From NCBI GenBank assembly GCA_030549335.1, contig CM060198.1:46837353-46901352 (forward strand): a stretch of DNA of 64,000 nt, given 5' to 3'. How positions within the stretch are numbered: the stretch's first letter is position 1; each line of letters starts with the position of its first letter. The stretch comes from Pontederia crassipes (taxonomy: Eukaryota; Streptophyta; Magnoliopsida; Commelinales; Pontederiaceae). Of the stretch, positions 22,133 through 34,849 are shown piece after piece. The notes under the pieces are model-generated. The model was not told the origin of the DNA and made no database searches. It was given only the letters and a program-made list of their open reading frames with translations. The translations under genes and the position numbers were made by a program.

Positions 22133-25100
22133 ATTATATTTATATATTTTATAGTCGGTCCCAAGCCCGGATAAAGGAGGAGGGTTGTGTTAAGCCCCGA
22201 CAGCCAGCATAAAATCTTGTCGAATCTTATGAACATGGATCAACGAATATATTGTGTTAATGCTAGGTCGTTACCAGTAAGTAACGTGTTGTACAGCTCG
22301 GGTACATTGATAAGAGAACAAGAGCCGCTGCATCCTCGTCTGAATGCAGTGTTAAATGAGCAAGGGCTATCGCACTCTAATGGACGGAGGCGGTTAAAGA
22401 AGCTAGTTCATGAGATTAGGTTCTTGGAACATTGTGACGTTGAATGGGAAGCGCCTCGAGGTGGCACAAGTAATGGACCAGCGTAAGATTAGTATCTTAT
22501 GCTTGCAAGAAACTAGATGGGTAGGAGAGGAAAGTAAAGAGATTAGGTTAAATGGTTCCAAACTTTGGTACACAGGTAAGATAAATGGAAGGAATGGTGT
22601 TGATATTATCGCGGATGCAGAATGGAGGAAGAATATTGTGGAAGTTAAAAGGATTGAGGATCGAATCATATCCGTGAAAGTAATTGTTGGAAAGGAGACT
22701 ATGAACATTATTAGTGCATATGCACCCCAAGTAGGAGCAGAATCACATCTCAAGGAGAAGTTTTGGACAGATATGGAGGGTTTGATTGAAAGTATACCAA
22801 CAACTGAGAAAATTTATATTGAGGAAGACCTTAATGGACATGTTGGTAAAGATGCAGGACCACATGCAAGGGTTCATGGTGGTTTTGGTTTTGGGGAGTT
22901 GAATAAGGAAGGACAAACTATTATTGATTTTCTTTAGCATACGACCTTAAGATTATCAACACTTATTTTAGGAAGAGAGATGAACATTTAATCACATACA
23001 AAAGTGGAACTCATAAGTCTCAAATCGATTTTTTTTACAAGAAATATTGATAAAAGACGTTGTACTAATTGCAAAGTAATTCCTGGGCATGGGTGACTAT
23101 ACAACATAGATTGTTAGTTCTTGATATGCAAATGAAATGTATAAAACTAAAATCTCGAACAGTTTTTAATCGAAAGATCAAGTGGTGACAGTTAAAGGGA
23201 GAGAAGCGAGAGACTTTTAGAAGTAAGTTATTAGAGGAAAGTGTGTAGGAGTTAGAAGGAGATGCTAGTATCATGTGGAAGAATGTGGCAAAAAAGGTTG
23301 AAATGGTTACTAAAGTCATTTTAGGAGAATCAAAAGGTTTTGGACCACGAGATAAAGAGACTTGATGGTGGAATGAGGAGGTCCAAGAAAATGTGCGTAA
23401 TAAGAAGAATTATTTCAAGGCGATACACTTGGATAATAATTCTGACAATTGGAAAAAATATCGTTTGGCGAAAAGGGATGCTAAGAAGGCAGTTAGTGAT
23501 GCTCGTGCTAAAGCATATGAGGGGTTTTATAAGGAGTTAGGGACAAAGGCTGGTGAACAAAGGATTTACAAGATTGCAAGGAATAAAGAGAAGGAGTCGA
23601 GAGATTTGGATCAAGTAAGATGCATAAAAAATGAAGTTGGCAAGGTTTTAGTTACTGAAGGAGATATTAAGAACAGATGGGAAGAGTATTTCTATAAGCT
23701 ATTTAATGATGGATGTGAAGATTCTTGTTGTGATTTGGAGGACTTGACAGTTAGCGAATGTGAGCTTAATAAGTCATTTTATCGTAGAATTAGAGTCTCG
23801 GAGGTTAGCGAAGCTCTTAAGAAAATGGAGAATGGTAAAACTGTTGGACCGGATGGTATACCGATTGAAGTTTGGAAATGTTTAGGAGAAAAATGTGTGT
23901 TGTGGTTATGTAAACTATTTAATGAGATTTTACGGTCGAAAAAGATGCATGATGATTGGAGATTAAGTACATTAGTTCCTATTTACAAAAATAAAGGGGA
24001 TATTCATAGTTGTACAAATTATAGAAGGATTAAACTTATGAGTCACACAATGAAATTATGGGAAAAAGTGATTGAGCATAGATTGAGAATGGAGACTAGT
24101 ATTTCTGAGAGACAATTTGGGTTCATGCCAAGAAGATCCACTACAGAGGTGATTTATTTACTAAGGGGGATGATGGAGAAGTATCGAAGTAGGAGAAGAG
24201 ACTTACATATGGTTTTCATTGACTTAGAGAAGGTGTATGATCGGGTACCAAGGGATGTACTTTGGAAAGTCTTGCAAAAGAAGAGGGTGAGTGTTGCCTA
24301 CATTAAGGTAATACAAGATATGTACGATGTGGCATTGACTTGGGTTAGGACACCCGGAGGTGAGACAAATGAATTTCCTATAGGAATTGGCCTACATCAA
24401 GGATCAGCTTTAAGTCCGTATCTATTTAACTTAGTTATCGATGCTATAACCGAGAGTATCACAAAGGAGGTACCTAAGTGCATGCTATTTGCGGATGATA
24501 TAATACTTTTAGCGGATTCAAGAGAAGAGATTAATACAAAATTAGAAATATGGAGAAATACGTTGGAGTCAAAGGGTTTTCGTTTAAGTAGGAATAAAAC
24601 AGAATATATGCATAGCAATTTCACAAATAAACAACTTAGAGACGATTTGAAAGTTAGGCTAGTGGAGGATATAATTTCTCAAGTGACAAAGTTTAAATAT
24701 TTATGATCAATTGTAAAACAAGATGGTGAGATTGATGACGATGTTAATCATAGAATTTAAGCTGGTTGGTGTAAGTGGAGAAAGCCACTGGAGTTCTTTG
24801 TGATAGAAAAGTACCCAATAAAGTTAAAAGAAAATTCTATCGTACTGCTATAAGGCCAGCAGTGTTATATGATAGTGAATGTTGGGCTATGAAGGGACAA
24901 CATGAACGTAAAGTGGAGGTAGTCGAAATGAGGATGTTGAGATGGATGTGTGATCATACAATATTAGATAAGATTAGGAATGACCATATACGTGAACGAG
25001 TCGGAGTGGCTCCTATTAGTGATAAAATGATAGAGAATCGTTTGAGATGGTTTGGTCATGTTCAGAGAAGACCATTAGATGCGCCAGTAAGAAGAGTAGA

Positions 25101-25273
25101 TCAAATAAGCTGAAGTCCGATTAAAAGAGGGAAAGGGAGGCCAAGGCGGACACTTGACGAACTAATAGAGCAAGATCTATTGGTGAATAATATACCGAAA
25201 GATTTGATTACTAATAGAGCGAAACGACGCCGTATGATCCATGCAGCCGATGTGGGATAAAGCTTTGTTGTTA
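22133..25273 (+). mobile_element. RTE-clade LINE, full length but decayed
   Basis: About 3.1 kb from the head sequence (ttttatagtcggtcccaagc near 22148) to the 3' end gggataaagctttgttgtt. An 8-bp attatatt at both borders may be the target duplication. The element codes for an apurinic-type endonuclease followed by a reverse transcriptase in one frame, as in RTE elements, which also end in short simple repeats such as TTG. Stops and indels break the frame at several places. Confidence 0.85.
22187..25113 (+). pseudogene. RTE endonuclease-reverse transcriptase, multiply broken
   Basis: The endonuclease part (22187-22937 over two frames) shows [26 protein letters not shown] and [11 protein letters not shown]. 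The RT part (23393-24706) shows [43 protein letters not shown] and the catalytic MLFADDIILLAD. The C-terminal part (24775-25113) ends in [19 protein letters not shown]. Stops or frameshifts near 22400, 22937, 23090-23390 and 24706 make it inactive. The intact counterpart is the - strand copy at 45.5-48.6 kb. Confidence 0.88.
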
Positions 25274-25586
25274 AGTATTATATTAGATAAATTTGAATAT
25301 TCATCTTAAATATATTTTAAAATACAAACTTAACTAACATGTCTTAAGATATTTATAAATATATAGTATGTTACAAATACTTATATGGTATAAATCATAA
25401 TAAAAATATATTATATGTATATATTTAAATTTATATTCTAAAATTATGTAAATTGGGCGAAGGCGAGCAAGTAACCTAGTTTCATTACTGAAAGCAGCCA
25501 GACCGGAACTCATTACTAAAAACTAGCCAAAGAATGCACCAGGAGTTTCATCGTTGTAAGCTGTGCTTCGTAGACATTGTATAAAT
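25274..25586. other. AT-rich spacer
   Basis: Nothing assignable is visible between the RTE LINE and the next short RTE derivative. Confidence 0.5.
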
Positions 25587-25594
25587 TCACAAGT

Positions 25595-25786
25595 TACAAC
25601 AACAACAACAACAACAACAAAGCCTTATCCCACTAGGTGGGGTCGGCTACATGGATCATACGACGCATTCGTTGATCCATGTTCATGAGATTCGACAGGG
25701 TTTTACGCTGGCTATCGGGGCCTAACACAACCCTCCTCCTTTATTCGGGCTTGGGACCGGGTATAAAACATAGGCGGAGTTTGAGG
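25595..25786 (-). mobile_element. Short RTE-LINE derivative (head plus tail only)
   Basis: 192 bp on the - strand: TTG-type tail on the left, then the LINE 3' end, then a direct join to the LINE head ending near aaactccgcctatg. The target duplication tcacaagt is at 25587-25594 and 25787-25794. The internal join lies at the same place as in the copies at 2017 and 27868. Confidence 0.85.
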
Positions 25787-25794
25787 TCACAAGT

Positions 25795-26075
25795 AATACA
25801 AAGAAATATCATACATCATTATCTATAGCTGGAATAGTCCAATAAGAATGTAGGCCATAAATTATGCATTAGATTAGAAATGGTTTACATGGATCCGTGA
25901 AGAAGTAAACTTGTCCTGATAAGGGTGAATCCTCAAGCAACAAAAGAAAGTCTTACAGTAAAAAGGAATTGCTTTTTCAAAACTGATTCCAAGTACTTGA
26001 CATGCTAAAGCAAATTTATTGTTTCCTCATATTATTCAAACAAGACAAGTTTGGAAAGATTTGGTTTGCATAGCA
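25795..26075. other. Spacer between two RTE insertions, no gene seen
   Basis: AT-rich sequence without coding features. It belongs to the 3' flank of the ribosomal protein gene. Confidence 0.4.
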
Positions 26076-26510
26076 GCAACAACAACAACAACAACAAAGC
26101 CTTATCCCACTAGGTGGGGTCGGCTACATGGATCATACGACGTCATTCCGCTCTATTAGTAACCAAACCTTTCGGTATATTATTCATCAATAGATCTTGC
26201 TCTATTAGTTCGCCAAGTGTCCGCCTTGGCCTCCCTCTCCCTCTTTTAATCGGACACCAGATTATTTGATCTACTCTTCTTACTGGCGCATCTAATGGTC
26301 TTCTCTGAACATGATCAAACCATCTCAAAACGATTCTCTACCATTTTCTCACTAATAGGAGCCACTCCGACTCGTTCACGTATATGGTCATTCCTAATCT
26401 AATCTTGTATGACCACACATCCATTTCAACATCCTCATTTCGGCTACCCTCACTTTACGTTCATGTTGTCCCTTCATAGCCCAACATTTACTACCATATA
26501 ACACTGCTAG
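26076..26510 (-). mobile_element. 5'-truncated RTE LINE, 3' end only
   Basis: About 435 bp matching the last part of the RTE LINE, including codons for [18 protein letters not shown] (26143-26328). It starts with a TTG-type tail on the left and stops abruptly at acactgctag, as expected of incomplete reverse transcription. I did not find a clear target duplication. Confidence 0.8.
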
Positions 26511-26620
26511 AGACATTTTTTAGAGGAGAACAATGTAAGACATTTTTTCTTCAGAAAACAAACACATTTCTTTTAAAAAAAATTACGGGTACATTTCTTA
26601 ACATGTGTTGGCTCAAAGGA

Positions 26621-27044
26621 TGATGATAACTTGCAAAGATGCTCTCTCTCACTTGATTCTCAGATTGAAGAGAGTGGTAGTGAGGAGTCAACTGACGATG
26701 GTAATACTGAAGTAAAGGATAATGGATATCATGATGCAGAAAATGATGTTGAACCAGAAATGGAGGATGATGCTGAACGTGTACTAAGTGGAAAACTGAG
26801 TGAGAGCAGCGGATATGCTGGCAGTGATCTTTATGATTATAAGCAGGGAAGTCCTGCCCCTGATGGGTGTGAGGTAAATTACCTTCATTTTCATTTTAAT
26901 TTCATTTACTTTCTGAGAATCTTGTGTTAGGCCCCGACAGCCAGCATAAAATCCTGTCGAATCTTATGAACATGGATCAACGAATATGGCGTCGTATGAT
27001 CCATGTAGCCGACCCCACCTAGTGGGATAAGGTTTTGTTGTTGT
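26621..27044 (+). mobile_element. Chimeric retro-insertion: host exon, partial intron and RTE tail
   Basis: The insert lies between two copies of the 17-bp target duplication tgtgttggctcaaagga (26604-26620 and 27045-27061). It has three parts in one orientation. 26621-26873 is an open acidic coding piece (LSLDSQIEESGSEESTDDGN, later SSGYAGSDLYDYKQGS). 26874-26921 starts with gtaaatt and looks like the first bases of the following intron. 26922-27044 is an RTE derivative with its TTG tail. The host gene is not one I recognise. The arrangement fits a single RNA, or a template-switched pair, copied by the LINE machinery. Confidence 0.75.
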
Positions 27045-27061
27045 TGTGTTGGCTCAAAGGA

Positions 27062-27294
27062 AAACATTGTTAATATCACAAACCTGTCGTGCTTTTGTTC
27101 CAATTTTGTTCAGATATGCTGTGAAAATTCTTGTAGACATGCACTCGCCAAAAGAAACTAAATAGTCTCTAGTACGAAGAGTTAGCTCCTTCATCATAGC
27201 AATTCCTTTTAGAAGTTGTTCCAGTTCATCCAATTCACAAGTTACATGGCAAAAAAAAAAAACATTGAAAAATAACTCCAGGATGAAAGTGATC
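27062..27294 (-). other. 3' flank and probable 3' UTR of RPL13A
   Basis: Downstream of the RPL13A stop codon on the - strand. It contains an A-rich stretch near 27250 but no coding feature. Confidence 0.5.
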
Positions 27295-29020
<1,726 letters not shown>

Positions 29021-29097
29021 CGGGAACCCTTCACTTCCTTCCCAGAACTCGCGAGCTCTTCCGGTGACCGACGGCAGACGCCACAAGCTACTCAGTC

Positions 29098-29167
29098 TAG
29101 GGTTTCGTTGTACAGCGAGCTATGGGCTTACGATTCCCAGGTAGGTTAATGGGCTTTGATTGGCCCA
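29098..29167 (-). promoter_or_regulatory. Telo-box and site II elements of the RPL13A promoter
   Basis: On + coordinates: tagggttt (telo-box, 29098-29105), tgggct at 29123-29128 and 29150-29155, and ggccca at 29162-29167. In plants, telo-boxes next to TGGGCY/GGCCCA site II elements are typical of ribosomal protein promoters and link expression to cell growth. They sit 78-147 bp before the start codon. Confidence 0.7.
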
Positions 29168-29172
29168 AGTAG

Positions 29173-29600
29173 TGTAATTTACTTGAAATATCTTTTATAG
29201 ACTCAAAAGCCAAGTTGACTAGTTGAGGTCAAAAGCATTTTCCAAAAAAAAAAATAATAATAATAAGAACGTACGTAGAAAAATCTTCTTTCTAGCAAAT
29301 ATAGTCTAAATTATTGGCCAAGTTGTCACAAACTTTGGAATTTGCATTAGATATAAAACACAAACTTTCAAGTTAATTTATTATTTAGCCTCATATATCT
29401 TTTCTCAAATAAAGTATTACATGGTAATTTTTAGATAAGTGAATATATGTAATTCATTAGATAAGTGAATATATGCCATGAATATAGTTGATATTGTTTG
29501 TGCCCAGAATATAAAATGAATATAGTTGTGCATCATTTATGTCAGTCATTAATAATTATTACCTTATATTGTATACATGAAATAAATAGTACATCAGGAA
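29173..29600 (+). repeat. Flank repeat copy 1 (empty-site paralogue)
   Basis: Starts aatttacttgaaatatcttt and continues through cacaaactttggaatttgca and gtgaatatatg to aataattattacc and tatattgtatacatga. It aligns with 29985-30384 followed by 32044 onward, but lacks the CACTA insertion between them. Confidence 0.75.
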
Positions 29601-29984
29601 TCAGAATAATTTTGTTCGATCCCATCAAACAATATGACTGTTTGATGAACTAGAGTTGAAACCTATAATGAAAATCGACGTGACATTCAGTGGATCCAGA
29701 CCACTATTGCAGTTTAATCTTCTTGTTTTTTTCAAAACTATTTTTCATTGGGTCACAGTTCCTTTTTCTAATATTTTTTCTTTCCTCATTTTTCACACAA
29801 AATAATTTATATATTATATATGATATATTTATTACAAAAATGTTAATTTAATATTATTTATTATTTATCATTTCATACAAAATCAATATTCTGTTAATTA
29901 TAATTTATTATCAGGAACGCCATTTCCTAACCTACATAATATCTTTAAAATATTATATTATATTATGGAAAAACTTTTTCCAAA

Positions 29985-30384
29985 AAATAATTTACTTGAA
30001 ATATCTTTTATAGGCTCAAAAGTCAAATTTAAGTCAAAAGCATTTTCTAAAATAATAAGAATAACGTACATAGAAAAAATTGTTTATTGCACATATAGTC
30101 TAAATTATTAGCCAAACTTTCACAAACTTTGGAATTTGCATTAAATATAACCTTTTTTATTGAACAAAAGACAAACTTTCAAGTTAATTTAATGTTTAGC
30201 CTCATATATCTTTTTTCTCAAAGATTGAATATTGTATAGTAAATCTTAGATAAGTGAATATATTTCATGAATATTGGTGTAAAAGAAGGGAACAAGATAA
30301 GAACTACTTAATTAGGAAATACCGGCATTACTCTCATAAAGAAATATAATTGTATATCTTTTATGTAAGTTATTAATAATTACT
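29985..30384 (+). repeat. Flank repeat copy 2, left of the CACTA composite
   Basis: A second copy of 29173-29600. The last ~275 bp (30110-30384) also occur inverted at 31326-31600. Confidence 0.8.
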
Positions 30385-32043
30385 CACTACAAGAAAATGG
30401 CTAATTTGCGACGGACATTTTCCGAAGGACACGAAACCTTCATAGTTTTCGACGGTCGTTGCGACAGATAAGAAAATCCTTTTGAATTACCACCGAAGGC
30501 CAAAAAGTCCTTCGGTACTAGGGACGGCGAATCCTCACCCATACATTACCGACGGGTATAGCATTCAGAATTATTGAAGAATTTAAATCCGTCGGTAAAT
30601 TCGAAGGCTAGATCCATCGGTAATTATATTTTGAAGGCAAATCCCCGTCGATACATTATCGATGGATATAACCTTCAGAATTAGATTTAAACCCCTCGAT
30701 AATTTCAAAGGCGATTCCGGCCACCCTCCCCCTCGTTGTTGACTCCGACTGCGCTACCCCACTCCGGCTACCCTCCCCCTCGTTGTCGACTCCGACGGCT
30801 AGTGCGGTTAGATCCGGCACACAGGTAGTCGGATCCGTCCCGTAGGCGGTCGGATCCGTCCCGTAGGATGTTGGATCCACCCCTTGCACGCCGGATCTGG
30901 CCGCCTGCGATCCAGATCCAACCGCCTGCGATCCGGATCCGGCCGCACTGGGCGTCGGAGTCGAGAGAGAGGGAAAGGGAGAGGGAGTGGGGGAGCGCGG
31001 GCGGAGTCGACAACTGGGGGGGGCGAGATCGCCTTCAAAATTATCGACGGGTTTAATTCTAATTCCGAAGACTATACCCGTCGATAATGTATCGACGGGG
31101 ATTTGCCTTCGAAATTACTGACATATTTAAATCTTTTTATAATTTTGAAAGCTATACCCGTCGGTATTGTATCAACGGGGATTTGTCGTCTGTAGTAACG
31201 AAGGACTTTTCAACCTTCGGTACTTCAGAAGGATTTTCCTATCTGTCGCAACGACCGTCGAAAATTGCGAAGGATTTGTGTCCTTCGAAAAATGTCCATC
31301 GTAAATTAGTCATTTCCTTGTAGTGAGTAATTATTAATGACTTACATAAAAGATATACAATTATATTTCTTTATGAGAGTAATGACGGTATTCCCTAATT
31401 AAGTAGTACTTATCTTGTTCACTTCTTTTACACTAATATTCATGAAATATATTCACTTAACTAAGATTTACCATATAATATTCAATCTTTGAGAAAAAAG
31501 ATATATGAGGCTAAACATTAAATTAACTTGAAAGTTTGTGTCTTTTGTTCAATAAAAAAAGGTTATATTTAATGCAAATTCCAAAGTTTGTGAAAGTTCG
31601 ATCGTCTGCTCTGGATCGGCTGCCAACGCCGATCCTGCAGTTGCAGCCTATTTTTTATATTTTTACAAACTTTTTGATGGACGTATCTATCGCACTCCGA
31701 CGGTGCCTTCGACGGGTATCGCCCTCCGTCGAAACCTGCGAAGGGTCGACACTCTCTCACTCGACTTTGGCAGGGCGATTGGAAGCTTCCGATGGAATTG
31801 GCTGTTGGAAGTTTCGAAGGACGACGTTTCCTTCGGAACTTGTGACGGATTTTATCCGTCGGAAATTGTGAAGGCAAGTTTTCCGTCGTAGACTTCCGTT
31901 GAAACTTTCGAAGGGATATTTGAGGGCTGCCGATAATTATTTCTGATGACAAAATTTCTAACAAACTATTATCCGTCGAAAAATCCGTCGCGAAGGTTTT
32001 GCGACAGAAAAATCCGTTGCAAAATTGCAAAATTCTTGTATTG
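30385..32043. mobile_element. Non-autonomous CACTA (En/Spm-type) composite with a long inverted repeat
   Basis: Begins CACTACAAGAAAATGG and ends TTCTTGTATTG, with the 3-bp target duplication act at 30382-30384 and 32044-32046; the paralogue at 29173-29600 shows the uninterrupted site. It has three parts. 30385-31325 is a palindromic unit that alone starts CACTACAAG and ends CTTGTAGTG. 31326-31600 is an inverted copy of the left flank. 31601-32043 is another CACTA-type end rich in ccgtcgaaa and cttcgacgg motifs. The GATCC-rich core near 30850 is the symmetry centre. No transposase is encoded. CACTA assignment rests on the termini, the subterminal repeats and the 3-bp duplication. Confidence 0.8.
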
Positions 32044-32046
32044 ACT

Positions 32047-34849
32047 ATTCTCAAGTATATTGTATACTTGAAAATTAATTGTTCAATAAACAATATAAAT
32101 TAGATATTGATAGTATAAATTTATGAACAAAGACAATATTAATAGTTTAATTTGAAAAAAATTGCACATATATATATATACACATAAATAATATTAGGTA
32201 CATAGTGTCAGTTTATCAATATGAATTCATCACAAAAAAATTATTAAAAATATATTATGAGGTTAAATTTGAAAAATTAAATCAAAAGTTAATGTTCTTT
32301 TGTATTTAGAATAAATCTAATGATTTTTTCCAAATTTAATACTTTTTAGTTCAACAAATAAAAAGTTAGGTTATATTTGCTACAAACTTAAGAGTTCACT
32401 TTTATGTGAAATATTCTTAAAAGTTAATTAGTCAATTATTGTTATGTAACGCTTCCAAATCGATTCCTGACACATCGCAAAGACCAACTTAAAGACGCTA
32501 CGAGCATTATGCCTTTGTCCATACATTTGACTAAAATGAGTCAACAAATGTGACACATTACAAAAGAAGGATTAAAATATTTATAGAGATAAATTAAAAG
32601 AGTTAAAGTGCATAAGTTTAAGAGTTTTTTTCAAGTCTCATACTATTGTTTTAAGCTATTATGTCAAGTTGCATACTAAGATATAAAAAAATAATTTGGT
32701 CCCTAAGTTCATGTGCTTCACTGTTGTCTGAGCATCATCATAGCACACCATTTCATCCACCATCACGGACATGGGCCTATGAGAATCAAACACATAGGAG
32801 GCAATTCTCTTGTGAGCTTTACATTCCAAGTAGAAAAATAATGATAATTCTTCAATAGAATGAATCGATAAATTCATATTAGAGGCATACCTTGAGATCG
32901 GATTAAGAGGTTGATAATAATAATTGATAAATTTAGTCAATAAACATAAGAGCAATGAGCTACAACATGTTAGAACACTATCATTCAATGATGATGATAA
33001 TGATGATATGTGTTCACTACCAATAATTCAATAGTAATAATCAGTAACAATGATTTGATATCCATATTCGATACTAATGATTTGGTATCCATGTTCGATA
33101 ACAATGATTCGATATATGTTCAATAACAATGATTCAGTACTTTAATCCAAATCAATGAACTTAATATTAAATAACATTATGATGATGACACAATGATTTG
33201 ATAGTCCATAATAATAATGATATGATAAATAAGTGACAAATTCGATAACTGTGACAATGTTTCACTAATGATATTATTTATTCGGTACTTTATTAATAAT
33301 GCTTTGGTAAATTTGTTTAATGATTATGTGGTTAACAAATATGTTCTTTGATGGTGACTTTGAATAATTTCGGGGGTGCATTAAGCAAATAATACAATCG
33401 CGTGTCAATGGTCAATGAGTGATGACAGTGCCCTCTAAAAAGAGAAGGAATGATCCTTAACAATGAATGATAATGATAATGCACTTAAGTCCTTGACTTT
33501 GACTAGCGACTCAATGTTTATCATATTATCATCTTGAAAAGTTTTACATTACCGCAATTAGTGTTTTGGTGTCATCTTGAGGTTCATTGTTGAGCAAACA
33601 AATCAATAATATCATAATGCTGGTACAATAAATCACGAGTCAAATGGATAATCAATAAGGAGTAATTATATAATCAAATGGAGGAAAAGCGATCAATAAA
33701 CAATCAACAATGAGATACCGTTGGATATAGATTCTACCTACAATCAGTAAATAAAATATAATTTTACTTATCAATGTTACATTTCATCAGTTTCAATTTC
33801 CCCTACAAATAAACAATTAGAGGACTCATGCATAAAATTTTCATATTTTAATTCTTGTTAATTGTTCTTAGAAAATGTCACAATGCATTTAAACTTATTT
33901 TGTCATGATGTCTTAATAGACGAGATTTGCAAAAATTATAACTCGATCTACATAGAGTATTTTTTTTTTCAAAAATTTCAATTGGAAAAGAAAACTAACA
34001 ATCTATTCTATCAACTCCTAAATTAACATATTTTTATCACATCAATATTTTTTAACATATTTTACAATTTTATTACGTTGTTGTCCATGACAGCTTGACG
34101 GTATTTCATTCTTAACTTTTGATCCGTAACTCTGATTGATATGAGTCTTGATTTTATGAAAACTAGACTATCTTTAAAAATTTTATCGTAAGATGGCAAA
34201 ATCCTATCCGATTTTTCGCTATGAAATATGGACAACAAAAGATGAAGGAAACTTAAATAGGATTTGATCAGAGTTTAATCAAATCTATAATAAGGAGATT
34301 AATCAAGATGATTCTTGATTCACCCATCTGATTATGTCGTTTGTTTAATGATCCCATTTGGTTCGTCCTGATTAGATGTCGTTGTTCTTTGTCGACGTTC
34401 TCCTCATAGGTGTCTTATGGTGGCGAGCAAGAGGTTGTGAGAGAGGGGGGAAAGCAAAATGTGAGGACAAAGAAGAGAATTTGAAATCCTTTCTGTTCTC
34501 CTCCAACAACCTGATCATATTCCTAAAAACGTGGAAAGTTATGAGGAGATTATTTGATACTTAATACCCTAATATTTTAAGTTCTATTTTAATGAGTTTG
34601 GATTTCTTCCAAGTTGTTACCACTCACCATAGCTATAGTTGGTCAATTATTACGATCCTATCTTTTTTTTATGGTTGTTACAGTTATCTCTTGTCACTTA
34701 TAGATAACAAAATAAATTTGAATATTTTTTCATATGTATCCACAATACTTTTGTTTTTATAAATTTATTATATATTTTAAGCCATTAAATAAATGTTTTA
34801 TTTTATAATGATTTTTTATACTTTTGTTTTGATAATGTTCTGAATAGGT
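32047..34849. other. AT-rich intergenic spacer
   Basis: No credible gene. Short frames such as 32659-32988 lack any family signature. Includes an imperfect minisatellite at about 33035-33200. Confidence 0.5.
33035..33200. repeat. Imperfect ~30-bp minisatellite
   Basis: Variants of aacaatgatt.gatatccat followed by .ttcgata repeat four to five times. Similar words (gataatgatgat) lie on both sides. Confidence 0.65.

Noticed and set aside
30385..31325. Treating the palindromic unit alone as an ordinary CACTA MITE with act duplication
   Set aside because: Its right flank is agt, the inverted left flank, not act. The direct duplication is found only at 32044-32046, so the composite is the better unit.
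32659..32988. 109-codon - strand frame in the spacer
   Set aside because: No motif, no splice or promoter context, AT-rich codons typical of chance frames; kept as spacer.
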